Source: Pseudonocardia sp.
GTDB lineage: Bacteria > Actinomycetota > Actinomycetes > Mycobacteriales > Pseudonocardiaceae
DNA length: 23,288 bases
Reading direction: 5' to 3'
Assembly: GCA_030147065.1 (NCBI GenBank)
Contig: JASLAP010000368.1
Location: forward strand, 1 to 23,288
Shown: in pieces, positions 1-7,851 of the stretch
Numbering within the stretch: the stretch's first letter is position 1
Layout: each line of letters starts with the position of its first letter
The notes under the pieces: model-generated
Databases searched by the model: none
What the model was told of the DNA's origin: nothing
Seen by the model: the letters and a program-made list of their open reading frames with translations, nothing else
Translations under genes and position numbers: made by a program

Positions 1-378
1 TCGACGAACTGGGCGGTACGGATAGCGCCGGACGGACTCCCAGAATTCCGACCTCCGGCATTCATCGACCCCGAACAGCGGCCCCGGCGAAGTCCTCGTG
101 CCCGACCACCGAACCGCCCCGGTCGACCATCCCCGGTCCGATGTGCCACAGCGTCTCGAACGCGGGTGCTCCGCCCATGACTTCCGCGCTGCCCGATGCC
201 CGGCCCGTCGGTCGGTCACGCTCGCCAGCCGAGGCGATGGGCGGGCCAGGCATTCGTCCTCCGCGCGTCCTCCGCGGACTCCGGTGGGCCCGATCGCGCC
301 TCCCCATGCTTGCGGTGCCCCGTGCCCCACCCCCGAACTCGAGCGGCGGTACGGATTCGGTGGCGGTGGAGCGAGCGT
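1..378. other. Left-edge region without a convincing gene
   Basis: This stretch lies downstream of the udgX stop and runs to the window edge. Open frames exist on both strands, but they are Arg/Pro/Ala-rich, extend as shadows from neighbouring genes, and show no recognisable domain. A 12-nt direct repeat (GGCGGTACGGAT) occurs at 12-23 and 345-356. I see no tRNA, no convincing terminator and no obvious promoter. It may be the distal end of a gene lying outside the window, or simply intergenic sequence. Confidence 0.5.
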
Positions 379-963
379 TCAGCTCCGGCGCAGGCCGGTG
401 ATCACCTCGAGGTCGGCGACCATGCCGTCCAGGGCCTCGTCGCGGGCCTCCGGCGGGCCGCGCAGGATCGACGAGGGGTGCACGGTGGGCACCAGCGGGT
501 GGCCCTCGAAGTCCAGCACCGCCCCGCGCTGGGCGCCCACCCGGAAGGACGGGCCGAGCAGGGCCTTGGCCGCGGTCGCGCCGAGGGTGCCGAGGACGGC
601 CGGGCGGACCGCGCGCAGTTCGCCGTCCAGCCACGGGCGGCAGGCCCGGATGTGGGTGAGGGTCGGTGTCTTGTGGATGCGGCGGTTGCCGTCGCGCTCG
701 AAGCGGAAGTGCTTGACCGCGTTGGTCACGTACACCTCGTCGCGGCCGATTCCGGCCCGTTCGAGCGCGGTGTCGAGCACCTTGCCGGCCGGCCCGACGA
801 ACGGGGCGCCCTTGCGGTCCTCCTGGTCCCCCGGCTGCTCGCCGATCAGCACCAGCCAGGCCCCGGCCGGGCCCTCCCCGAACACGGTCTGCGTGGCCGG
901 CTCGTACAGCGGGCAGCGGGTGCAGGTGGCGGCCTCGCGGCGCAGCTCGTCCAGCTTCTCCAC
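379..963 (-). CDS. udgX: UdgX-family uracil-DNA glycosylase
   Basis: This 194-residue protein belongs to the uracil-DNA glycosylase superfamily, UdgX class, which recognises uracil in DNA and in characterised mycobacterial members stays covalently bound to the abasic site through a histidine. The active-site motif GEQPGDQEDRKGAPFVG starts near residue 41. The UdgX-specific loop appears as NRRIHKTP, putting the expected cross-linking histidine at about residue 97. A C-terminal VHPSSILRG motif follows. Cysteines C14, C17 and C108 fit the iron-sulfur cluster; a fourth cysteine ligand is not evident. The loop reads NRRIH where the mycobacterial form, from memory, is KRRIH. I chose the GTG at 963 because it is the only usable start between the upstream gene's stop and the CTRC motif; its ribosome binding site is poor. 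It lies 59 nt after the baeRF2-like gene and may be co-transcribed. Confidence 0.9.
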   Translation of the reverse strand: MEKLDELRREAATCTRCPLYEPATQTVFGEGPAGAWLVLIGEQPGDQEDRKGAPFVGPAGKVLDTALERAGIGRDEVYVTNAVKHFRFERDGNRRIHKTPTLTHIRACRPWLDGELRAVRPAVLGTLGATAAKALLGPSFRVGAQRGAVLDFEGHPLVPTVHPSSILRGPPEARDEALDGMVADLEVITGLRRS

Positions 964-1022
964 GCCCCGGACTACCCCGGCCGGGGCGGGCCCGAACCCG
1001 CCCGGCCGGGCGCCCGGGTCGC

Positions 1023-2150
1023 TCAGGACTCGTCCGGCAGCGGGAAGCGCAGGATCGCGCCGACGCCGTCGTCGACCGGACGGCCGACGAGGCCGGTGCG
1101 GCCGCCGCCCAGCGGCATGAACGCCGCGCCGGAGGTCGCGGCGGCGCGCAGCAGGGCGTCGTCGGCGGGTACCTGGTGGGTCGGGTCGGCGCCGATGGCG
1201 CGCAACCGGTCGGGCGTCGTGGCAACCGCGGTCGGGGCGTCGGAGATCCACACCGGGTCCCCGCGCTCGACGCCGCCGTCCAGCAGCAGGGTCTCCACCG
1301 CGGCGGCGCGCAGGGCGGCCAGCACCGGCTCCAGCCCGTGCACGGCCAGCCCGTCCGGGCGGCCGAGGGCCTGGTCGAACCGGCCCAGCTCGCCGTGCCG
1401 ACGCTCGTTCACCACGTCCAGGACGGCCGCGTCGACGGCGTCGGTCAGCTCGTCGAAGCCGGCGGTGCCGCTGTGCTCGACGTCGACGGCGATCCCCGCC
1501 GCGCGCTCGCCGAGGGCCTCGCGCAACCGCGAGCGGGCCTGGACGCCGCCCGCGATCACGAGCACCTGGGCGCCCTCCGCGGCGACCATCCGGTCCACCC
1601 GCTCGGCGACCGCGGCGGTGTTGCGCCGCCAGGTCTCCTCCACCCGCTCCTGCATGCTCAGGTGCGACAGGCCGCCGGCGCGGACCTTGTGCACCGGGTG
1701 GTCGGCGCCCTCGACCGACTCGGTCTCCCCGGGCCCGGCCCCGGGACGGGACACCAGGATCTCCCCGCCGGTGTCGTCGATCCGGACGACCACGACCGGC
1801 AGGTCCTCCCGGCCGTCGAGCAGCATCGGCAGCAGGTCGGGCAGCGGGCCCCAGGACGAGCGGGCCGACGCCGGCGGCTCGGGCAGGGTGCGGTCGAGCA
1901 GCACCTCGCCGCCCGCGGCGACCAGCACCCGGCCGGCCCGGCCGACCGGCGGCGGCTCGTCGGCCACCGCGGCGTCCAGCGCGGCCAGCGTGGCGTCGTC
2001 CGCGCCCCGGCCGGCGAGTTCGGTGCGGGCGCCGGACCAGCGCAGGTGGCCGGCCTGCGCGGCGTCCTCCGTGTCGTGCGAGGCGTCCAGGTACACCGTC
2101 GCGTAGGGTCCGGGCTTCTCGGTCAGCTGGTGTAGGAATTGCAGGTCCAC
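1023..2150 (-). CDS. baeRF2 / Rv2629-like release-factor-domain protein
   Basis: This 375-residue protein resembles the Rv2629 family, now described as bacterial archaeo-eukaryotic release factor family 2 (baeRF2), relatives of eRF1/Vms1 with suspected roles in ribosome or peptidyl-tRNA rescue. Visible features are an N-terminal segment with PYATVYLDASHDTEDA, a central LVIAGGVQARSRL stretch, and a C-terminal domain with AFMPLGGG and a GVGAILRF ending, all typical of this family. No signal peptide or membrane segment is seen, so it should be cytoplasmic. The start is GTG at 2150, preceded by AGGACGAGG on the minus strand. It is transcribed divergently from the DUF6158 gene and sits upstream of udgX. 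The biochemical role of the family is not settled; mycobacterial Rv2629 is linked to dormancy and stress. Confidence 0.8.
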   Translation of the reverse strand: MDLQFLHQLTEKPGPYATVYLDASHDTEDAAQAGHLRWSGARTELAGRGADDATLAALDAAVADEPPPVGRAGRVLVAAGGEVLLDRTLPEPPASARSSWGPLPDLLPMLLDGREDLPVVVVRIDDTGGEILVSRPGAGPGETESVEGADHPVHKVRAGGLSHLSMQERVEETWRRNTAAVAERVDRMVAAEGAQVLVIAGGVQARSRLREALGERAAGIAVDVEHSGTAGFDELTDAVDAAVLDVVNERRHGELGRFDQALGRPDGLAVHGLEPVLAALRAAAVETLLLDGGVERGDPVWISDAPTAVATTPDRLRAIGADPTHQVPADDALLRAAATSGAAFMPLGGGRTGLVGRPVDDGVGAILRFPLPDES

Positions 2151-2246
2151 ACCCTCGTCCTACCCACTGGGAGCAGACCAATCGGCTCCGGCCCCAGCGG
2201 GACCGGGGGCAGGCGTGGATCCCCGCGGACGGGGTAGTCCCCGGCC

Positions 2247-2498
2247 ATGGCGAGTCGACCCGAAGGCATCCCGGCATCCGACCTCGACGACGACGACCTG
2301 CGCCGCGAACTGCGCCATCTGCACGACACCCGGCACGACACGCTGACCGGTGGGTCGGAGTCCGCGCTGGAGACGCACACCGAGCGCATGCTCGCCCTGG
2401 AGCAGGAGTTCCTGCGCCGCTTCCCCGCCGAGGGCGCGCCCGACCCGGCGCGCACCCGCGAGGGCAGCCGGCGCGCGTCGGACACGGCGCCCCGCTGA
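2247..2498 (+). CDS. Small DUF6158-like protein
   Basis: This is an 83-residue, strongly charged, probably helical protein. The core DLDDDDLRRELRHLHDTRHD followed by ALETHTERMLALEQEFLRRFP matches my memory of the small actinobacterial DUF6158 family, whose function is unknown. The conserved part ends near residue 60 and the tail is Arg/Ala-rich and probably disordered. There is no clear Shine-Dalgarno; a TAGTCC box at 2235-2240 lies six bases before the ATG, so leaderless transcription is possible. The gene is divergent from the baeRF2-like gene, with 96 nt between the start codons. Confidence 0.75.
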   Translation: MASRPEGIPASDLDDDDLRRELRHLHDTRHDTLTGGSESALETHTERMLALEQEFLRRFPAEGAPDPARTREGSRRASDTAPR

Positions 2499-2600
2499 CC
2501 CCCGGCGACACCGACCCCCGGCGACCGGGTGCGCACGCCCTGCCCCGGTCGCCGGTGATGAACCTGGCGTGACGATCGTGTCGACGGGGTATGGAACGGC

Positions 2601-3524
2601 ATGCCCTCTCCGGTGGTCATCTTCGCCCCCTCCCCCCTGCTCACCGTGACGATCGAGGACCGCGCCGGCACGCCGGACATCCACGTGCACGCCGGCGGGC
2701 AGGGCGTCTGGCAGGCCCGCATGATCTCCAGTCTCGGGGTGCCGGTGGTGATGTGCGCCTCGCTCGGGGGCGAGACCGGCGACCTGCTGGAGCACCTGGT
2801 GCCCGCCGAGGGCGTCGAGCTGCGCGCGGTGCGCACGCAGACCCGCAACGGCGGCTACGTGCACGACCGCCGCGAGGACCAGCGCGCCGAGGTGGTCGAG
2901 GCGCCCGGCGGTCCGCTGGACCGCCACGAGCAGGACCGGCTCTACGAGCTGGTGCTGCACGAGGGCATCACCCACGGCACCGCCGTGCTCGCCGGCCCCA
3001 ACTCCGACCAGGTCGTGCCGCACTCGCTCTACGCCCGGATGGCCACCGACCTGGCGGCGAACGGCTGCCGGGTGGCCGCCGACCTGTCCGGCGAGCGGCT
3101 CGACGCGGTGCTGCGCGGAAAGCCGTTCCTGATCAAGGTGAGCCACGAGGAGCTGCTCGCCGACGGCCGGGCCCGCAGCCAGGAGGCGGGCGACCTGGTC
3201 GAGGCGATGCGCACGCTGCGCTCGGAAGGCGCCGAGACGATCGTCGTCTCGCGGGCCTCGGACCCGGCCCTGGCCCTGGTCGAGGACGACGTGGTGGAGA
3301 TCCGGATGCCGGAGCTGGAGCCGGCCGAGAGCAGCGGCGCCGGCGACTCGATGACCGCCGGGGTGGTCGCGTCGCTGGTCAAGGGCATGGGGGTGCGGGA
3401 GGCGCTGCGGATCGGGGCGGCCTGCGGGGCGCTCAACGTCGTCCACCACGGCCTGGGCACCGGCGGACCGGACGCGATCGGCACGCTGGCCGAGCGGGTC
3501 GAGCTGGTCGACTGGAAGGAGTGA
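2601..3524 (+). CDS. PfkB-family carbohydrate kinase (1-phosphofructokinase-like)
   Basis: This 307-residue protein is a ribokinase/PfkB-family sugar kinase, closest in layout to 1-phosphofructokinases. The C-terminal signature SSGAGDSMTAGVV near residue 249 supplies the catalytic aspartate and anion hole, and the nucleotide-site KVSHEELL segment precedes it. The N-terminal sugar-binding motif reads HVHAGGQGVWQAR where 1-phosphofructokinases normally have GGKGVNVAR, so Lys and Asn are replaced by Gln and Trp, suggesting a different phosphoryl acceptor. The true substrate cannot be read from the sequence. The ATG at 2601 is preferred over the out-of-frame ATG at 2591. It ends 7 nt before the next gene, so the pair is probably an operon. 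Confidence 0.85.
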   Translation: MPSPVVIFAPSPLLTVTIEDRAGTPDIHVHAGGQGVWQARMISSLGVPVVMCASLGGETGDLLEHLVPAEGVELRAVRTQTRNGGYVHDRREDQRAEVVEAPGGPLDRHEQDRLYELVLHEGITHGTAVLAGPNSDQVVPHSLYARMATDLAANGCRVAADLSGERLDAVLRGKPFLIKVSHEELLADGRARSQEAGDLVEAMRTLRSEGAETIVVSRASDPALALVEDDVVEIRMPELEPAESSGAGDSMTAGVVASLVKGMGVREALRIGAACGALNVVHHGLGTGGPDAIGTLAERVELVDWKE

Positions 3525-3531
3525 CCCAGCG

Positions 3532-4806
3532 GTGCTGGACGGGCTGGGCGAGGATGGGCGCGTGGCCGGAGCAGTGCGGAAGTTCGACATCGTCGTGTAC
3601 GGGGCCTCCGGGTTCGTCGGCCGGTTGGTCGCGGAGTACCTGGCCCGGGCGGCGCCGCCGGCGGTCCGGGTGGCGTTGGCCGGTCGCAACCGGGCCCGGG
3701 TGGAGGCGGTCCGGGCCGGGCTGCCGCAGGCCGGTCGCGGCTGGCCGGTCGTGGCCGCCGACTCGACCGACGCCGCCGCGCTCTCCGCCCTGGCCGCGTC
3801 GACGCACGTGCTGGCCACCACGGTCGGCCCCTACGCCCACTACGGCCTGCCGGTCGTCGAGGCCTGCGCCCGCGCCGGCACCCACTACGCCGACCTGACC
3901 GGCGAGGTGCTGTTCGTCCGCCGGGCGATCGACGAGTTCGACGCCGTCGCCCGGGAGAGCGGCGCCCGGATCGTGCACTCCTGCGGCTACGACTCCATCC
4001 CGTCCGACCTGGCCACGCTGCTGCTGCACGAGCGGGCGAGCGCCGACGGGGCCGGCGGGCTGCGCGACGTCCGGCTGGTGGCCACGGCCCGCGGCGGGAT
4101 CAGCGGCGGGACCGTCGACTCGCTGCGCGGCCAGCTCGACCAGGTGCGCCACGACCCGGCCGGGCGGCGGACCGCCGCGGACCCGTTCGGGCTCAGCCCG
4201 GACCGCGCCGCCGAGCCGGACACCCCGCAGCCGCCCGACGCCGCCCGCCCCTCCCGCGGCCCGGACGGCCGGTGGACCGCGCCGTTCGTGATGGCGCCGT
4301 ACAACAGCCGGATCGTGCGCCGCAGCAACGCCCTGCAGGACTGGGCCTACGGCCGGTCGCTGCGCTACGGCGAGGTGATGAGCTGCGGGCGCGGCCCGGC
4401 GGGCGCGGCGACCGCGGCGACGGTCACCGCCGGGCTGGGCGCGATGCTGGCCGCGATGAGCGTGCGGCCGACCCGCATGCTGCTCGACCGGATGCTGCCC
4501 GCGCCCGGCACCGGGCCGTCCGCCGCGGCCCGGGAGAAGGGCTGGTTCCGGATGGTCGTCGACGCGAGCACCGAAGGGGGCCGGCGCTACCGCGCGGTCG
4601 CCGCCGGTCCGGGCGACCCCGGGTACGCCGCGACCGCGGTGATGCTCGGGGAGAGCGCGCTGGCGCTGGCCCTGGACGGCGACCGGCTGCCCGGCCGCTC
4701 CGGGTCGCTGACCCCGGCCACCGCCCTGGGCGACGTGCTGGTGGAGCGGCTGCGCGCCGCCGGGCACACCTACGACGTGACCGAGTTGGGCGACCGCGGG
4801 CGGTGA
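3532..4806 (+). CDS. Saccharopine dehydrogenase-like / trans-acting enoyl reductase family oxidoreductase
   Basis: This 424-residue protein has an N-terminal Rossmann fold with FDIVVYGASGFVGRLVAEYL, the nucleotide-binding loop of saccharopine-dehydrogenase-like NAD(P) enzymes, followed by the family motifs TTVGPYAHYG, ARAGTHYADLTGE and HSCGYDSIPSDL. Actinobacterial members include the mycobacterial trans-acting enoyl reductase of lipid biosynthesis (Rv2953) and Rv2449c; most are uncharacterised. A hydrophobic, Ala-rich segment (ATAATVTAGLGAMLAAMSV) about residue 290 may associate with membranes. The start is uncertain: GTG 3532 follows GGAAGGAG with 10 nt spacing, but in-frame GTG 3562 (after GAGG) and GTG 3574 agree better with where homologues usually begin. 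It follows the sugar kinase after 7 nt. Confidence 0.85.
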   Translation: MLDGLGEDGRVAGAVRKFDIVVYGASGFVGRLVAEYLARAAPPAVRVALAGRNRARVEAVRAGLPQAGRGWPVVAADSTDAAALSALAASTHVLATTVGPYAHYGLPVVEACARAGTHYADLTGEVLFVRRAIDEFDAVARESGARIVHSCGYDSIPSDLATLLLHERASADGAGGLRDVRLVATARGGISGGTVDSLRGQLDQVRHDPAGRRTAADPFGLSPDRAAEPDTPQPPDAARPSRGPDGRWTAPFVMAPYNSRIVRRSNALQDWAYGRSLRYGEVMSCGRGPAGAATAATVTAGLGAMLAAMSVRPTRMLLDRMLPAPGTGPSAAAREKGWFRMVVDASTEGGRRYRAVAAGPGDPGYAATAVMLGESALALALDGDRLPGRSGSLTPATALGDVLVERLRAAGHTYDVTELGDRGR

Positions 4807-4855
4807 CCGCGCGAATCGGGGGCTTGCCGCGCCGCGGGGCGGGCACTCCCCCGGC

Positions 4856-5827
4856 ATGACCGGTACCGACGCATCCCCCTCCGACCGCCCGGTCGCCCTG
4901 GTGACCGGGGCCAGCCGCGGCCTGGGCTTCCTGATCGCCCGCGAGCTCGCCGACCGGGGCCACGACCTGGTGGTCTGCGCCCGCTCCGCGGACGGCCTGG
5001 GCCCGGCCGCCGACGAGCTGGTCCGCCGCGGCGCCAGGGTGCTCCGGCTGGCCGCCGACGTCGGCGTCAAGGCCGACGCCGAGCGGGTGGTCGCCGAGGC
5101 GGAGCGGGCCTTCGGCCGGCTCGACGTGCTGGTCACCAACGCCGGGATCATCCAGGTCGGCCCGGCCCGGGAGATGACGGCCGAGGACTACGCGGCGGCG
5201 ATGGACGTCATGTTCTGGGGGGTGGTGCACCCGACGCTGGCCGCGCTGCCGCTGCTGCGCCGCACCGGGGGCCGGGTACTGGTGATCACCTCGATCGGCG
5301 GCAAGCTGCCCGCCCCGCACCTGCTGCCCTACGGCGCCGCCAAGCACGCCGCGGTCGGGTTCGCCGAGGGGCTGCGCATCGAGGCGGCCCGCGACGGGGT
5401 CTCGGTGACCGTGGGGGTGCCCGGCCTGATGCGCACCGGATCGACCCGCAACGCCCTGTTCACCGGTGACCGGGACGCCGAGCACCGGTGGTTCACCGCC
5501 GCGGCGAGCCTGCCGGTGCTGTCCATGGACGCCGAGCGGGCGGCGCGCCGGCTGGTCAGCGCCGTGCTGCGCGGGCGGCCCGAGGTGACCCTGACGCTCC
5601 CGGCGAAGCTCGGGGTGCGGGTGCACGCGCTGGCCCCGGCGACCACGCTGCGGGTGCTGAGCCTGGTGGACCGGCTGCTGCCGGATCCGGTGGGGTCGGG
5701 CGGGCCGCGGCCGGGCCACACCACCAGCCGACCGCCGGGCTGGTTCCGGCGGCTGACCGCGCTCGACCGGGACGCGGCCCGCCGCTTCCACGAGCGCGAC
5801 GACGCGGCACCGGTGTCCGGGGCCTGA
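4856..5827 (+). CDS. SDR-family oxidoreductase
   Basis: This 323-residue classical short-chain dehydrogenase has the cofactor loop TGASRGLG at residues 17-24, an NAG motif in VLVTNAGII, the catalytic serine in VLVITSIGGK and the YGAAK tyrosine-lysine pair. An extra C-terminal extension of about 70 residues, with LPAKLGVRVHALAPATTLRVLSLVDRLLP, is typical of larger membrane-leaning SDRs acting on lipids or steroids. Its substrate is unknown. The ATG at 4856 gives MTGTDASPSDRPVALVTGAS, a normal N-terminus, although no good Shine-Dalgarno precedes it. It lies 49 nt after the saccharopine-dehydrogenase-like gene in the same direction. Confidence 0.88.
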   Translation: MTGTDASPSDRPVALVTGASRGLGFLIARELADRGHDLVVCARSADGLGPAADELVRRGARVLRLAADVGVKADAERVVAEAERAFGRLDVLVTNAGIIQVGPAREMTAEDYAAAMDVMFWGVVHPTLAALPLLRRTGGRVLVITSIGGKLPAPHLLPYGAAKHAAVGFAEGLRIEAARDGVSVTVGVPGLMRTGSTRNALFTGDRDAEHRWFTAAASLPVLSMDAERAARRLVSAVLRGRPEVTLTLPAKLGVRVHALAPATTLRVLSLVDRLLPDPVGSGGPRPGHTTSRPPGWFRRLTALDRDAARRFHERDDAAPVSGA

Positions 5828-5907
5828 GCACCGGGCGTCCCGGCGGCCGCGGGCGTGCCTAGGGTCCTTCCCGCGTCCCGTTCCCGTCCGCCCAGGAGGC
5901 CGCCGCC

Positions 5908-6771
5908 ATGCCGACCGTCCGCTCCGCCGACGGCACCGCCATCGCCCACGAGCGCCTCGGAACGGGCGCGCCGCTCGTCCTGGTGGACGGGGCGCTGGGC
6001 CACCGGGCGTCCCTCGGCGGCCGGGCGCTCGCCGCCCTGCTGGCGGACCGGTTCACCGTGCACCTCTACGACCGGCGCGGCCGCGGCGACAGCGCCGGTG
6101 CCGGTGCCGGTGCCGAGGAGTCGTCGGTCGGGCGGGAGGTCGAGGACCTGGCCGCGGTCATCGGGGCGGCCGGCGGCCCGGTGTCGGTGTACGGCACCTC
6201 CTCGGGCGCCGCGCTGGCGCTGCACGCCGCGGCGGCCGGGCTGCCGATCAGCCGGCTCGCGGTCCACGAGCCGCCGCTCGCGCCGCACCCGCGGGCGCAC
6301 GCCGAGCAGCGGGCGGCCCTGGCGGCGATCCGGGCCGCGCTGGCCGAGGACCGCAACGGCGAGGCCGTCCGGCTGTTCCTGCGCCTGGTCGGAACGTCGC
6401 CGTCCACCATCGCGCTGCTGCGCCTGACCCCGCTCTGGCGCCGGCTCACCGCGGTCGCCCCGACGCTGCCCCACGACCTCGCGGCGCTGGGCGCCGACGA
6501 CGAGCAGTCGACGCTGGTCACACTGGCCTGGGAGCGGATCGGGATGCCGACGCTGGTGCTGGCCGGGGCGCGCAGCGCGCCGGACCTGCTCGCGGCGACC
6601 CGGCGGATCGCCGCCTCGCTCACCGACGCCACCCACGACCTGCTGGAGGGACCGCCCCGCCGGGTCGGGCGGGCCGTGCTGGCGCCGGTGCTGGCCGAGT
6701 TCTTCGACGACGAGGTCGACCCCCGGCCCCGGGTGCGCCGCTCCGGCACCGCCGAACCCGCGCACCGCTGA
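5908..6771 (+). CDS. Alpha/beta-hydrolase fold protein with degraded catalytic triad
   Basis: This 287-residue protein has the alpha/beta-hydrolase layout: a strand with PLVLVDGALG, the YDRRGRGDS turn, a nucleophile elbow GTSSG placing Ser at residue 98, and a MPTLVLAG strand near residue 213. In related small hydrolases a histidine sits in a GQTH-like segment before the last helix; here the equivalent segment is EGPPRRV (about 247-253), and the acid after MPTLVLAG is not obvious. The nucleophile is present but the other two triad members look lost or moved. A perfect (GCCGGT)3 hexamer tandem at 6094-6111 encodes part of an AGAGAGA loop. The ATG has a strong AGGAGG about 9 nt upstream. Transcription may continue from the SDR gene, 80 nt away. 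Confidence 0.85.
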   Translation: MPTVRSADGTAIAHERLGTGAPLVLVDGALGHRASLGGRALAALLADRFTVHLYDRRGRGDSAGAGAGAEESSVGREVEDLAAVIGAAGGPVSVYGTSSGAALALHAAAAGLPISRLAVHEPPLAPHPRAHAEQRAALAAIRAALAEDRNGEAVRLFLRLVGTSPSTIALLRLTPLWRRLTAVAPTLPHDLAALGADDEQSTLVTLAWERIGMPTLVLAGARSAPDLLAATRRIAASLTDATHDLLEGPPRRVGRAVLAPVLAEFFDDEVDPRPRVRRSGTAEPAHR

Positions 6772-6922
6772 CCGGGGCTGATCGGGCGGGCTGAACGGCG
6801 GCCGGAGCTGTCGCCCGGTGGGTGTAGCGTTCACCACGTCGAGAGCTCCTCGGCGCCTGCGGTCGAGCGGGTGCCGTTCCCGGCGCATCCCCCGGCCTCC
6901 GGCCGGAGACGGGAGCACTGGC

Positions 6923-7597
6923 ATGGCGCCGGGCCCGCGCAGCTCCACCACTTCGGTCGATCGGGCACCGCGCCTGCGGATGCGGCCGCTGTCCGCGCCA
7001 CCCGCCTCACCGCCCGGTGCCGACGGCGCCTGGTGGCCGTGGTCGGGCGACCTGGTCGAGCAGCTGCCGGAAGTGCTCACCGAGCTGTGGGACCGCCTCG
7101 GCGGCGTCGAGCGCGTCGTCTACGACTACCGGACCTGGCCGACCACCGCGGCCCGCATCGCCGTGCGCGGTCGGCTGGTCCAGCTGGTCGGGCGGCCCTC
7201 CGGCGACCCGGACAGCATCGAACTGGTCGGCGCGGCGAGCGCGCGGGTCACCACGCTGCTGGTCGTCCCGGTCGGCACCAGCGCGCACGACGCCGAGGAC
7301 GCGCTGGCCGCGGCGGCCCTGCCGGGCGGCACGACCGGGATCTCCAGCCGGTTCATCGGGTCCACGGTCAACGGGGGCGGCGAGCGCTGGGGCAACGGCG
7401 GGGCCGGACCGAACGGGGCGGACCGCCCCGGCCACGAGATCGGCGAGTCGCACCGGGTCCGGGCCGCCGAGGAGCGGCACGCCGTCCGGGAGCGCGCCAT
7501 GGCCGCCCGCACCGTCGCCGGGCACGCGGTCGACGCGGCGGACTGCCGCATGCTGCTGTCGCTGCTGGGCCTGGACGCCGACGGCCGGGCCGAGTAG
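6923..7597 (+). CDS. DUF5994 family protein
   Basis: This protein of about 224 residues contains a DUF5994-type core: LRMRPLSAPPASPPGADGAWWPWS, then VERVVYDYRTWPTTAARIAVRGRLVQL, then TTLLVVPVGTSAHDAEDAL. The family is restricted to Actinobacteria and has no assigned function. The C-terminal third after residue 150 is Gly-rich and less conserved, with a helical segment (ESHRVRAAEERHAVRERAMAARTVAGH) beyond the domain. I chose ATG 6923 over an upstream in-frame GTG at 6818 because GGGAG stands 7 nt before it and the upstream residues are Arg/Ser-rich filler. The gene is followed closely by a strong hairpin at 7621-7649. Confidence 0.78.
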   Translation: MAPGPRSSTTSVDRAPRLRMRPLSAPPASPPGADGAWWPWSGDLVEQLPEVLTELWDRLGGVERVVYDYRTWPTTAARIAVRGRLVQLVGRPSGDPDSIELVGAASARVTTLLVVPVGTSAHDAEDALAAAALPGGTTGISSRFIGSTVNGGGERWGNGGAGPNGADRPGHEIGESHRVRAAEERHAVRERAMAARTVAGHAVDAADCRMLLSLLGLDADGRAE

Positions 7598-7620
7598 GCC
7601 CCTGCGGCGGGAACGAGAAG

Positions 7621-7649
7621 GGGCGACGCCGTGGGGGACGGCGTCGCCC
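7621..7649 (+). terminator. 12-bp GC-rich hairpin after the DUF5994 gene
   Basis: GGGCGACGCCGT (7621-7632) and ACGGCGTCGCCC (7638-7649) form a perfect 12-bp stem with a 5-G loop, starting 23 nt after the stop codon. There is no T-tract, which is usual for actinobacterial terminators. It probably ends the plus-strand run of genes. Confidence 0.75.
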
Positions 7650-7833
7650 GGCAGCCGCGTCGACGGCGGCGGGAACGCCGGTCGCGGCAGGTCGTGGCGC
7701 GGAGCAATCGGTGGTCAGGGTGTCCGGGCCGGACGCCGGTCGCCTCTCGGCGCGTGGCGCACCCGCAGGTGGCAAGTGGTGAGACCCGGGGACTCGGATC
7801 GCCCGGCTCGGACAGCCGGTACAACCACCCTCC

Positions 7834-7851
7834 CCGGGCGTTCATTCCCGG
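7834..7851 (-). terminator. Short hairpin directly after the DUF1801 stop
   Basis: On the minus strand CCGGG and CCCGG (arms 7847-7851 and 7834-7838) enclose an 8-nt loop immediately after the stop codon. The 5-bp stem is short, so a terminator role is tentative. The rest of 7650-7833 shows nothing I can identify. Confidence 0.3.

Noticed and set aside
62..378. Minus-strand continuation containing FETLWHIGPGMVDRGGSVVGHEDF
   Set aside because: It looks less Arg-rich than other shadows, but I could match it to no family, it has no ribosome site, and it is only about 38 residues from the last Met.
379..2511. A 710-codon frame suggesting a UdgX fusion protein
   Set aside because: The N-terminal part is the baeRF2-like gene read out of frame. 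The UdgX domain begins at the GTG at 963.
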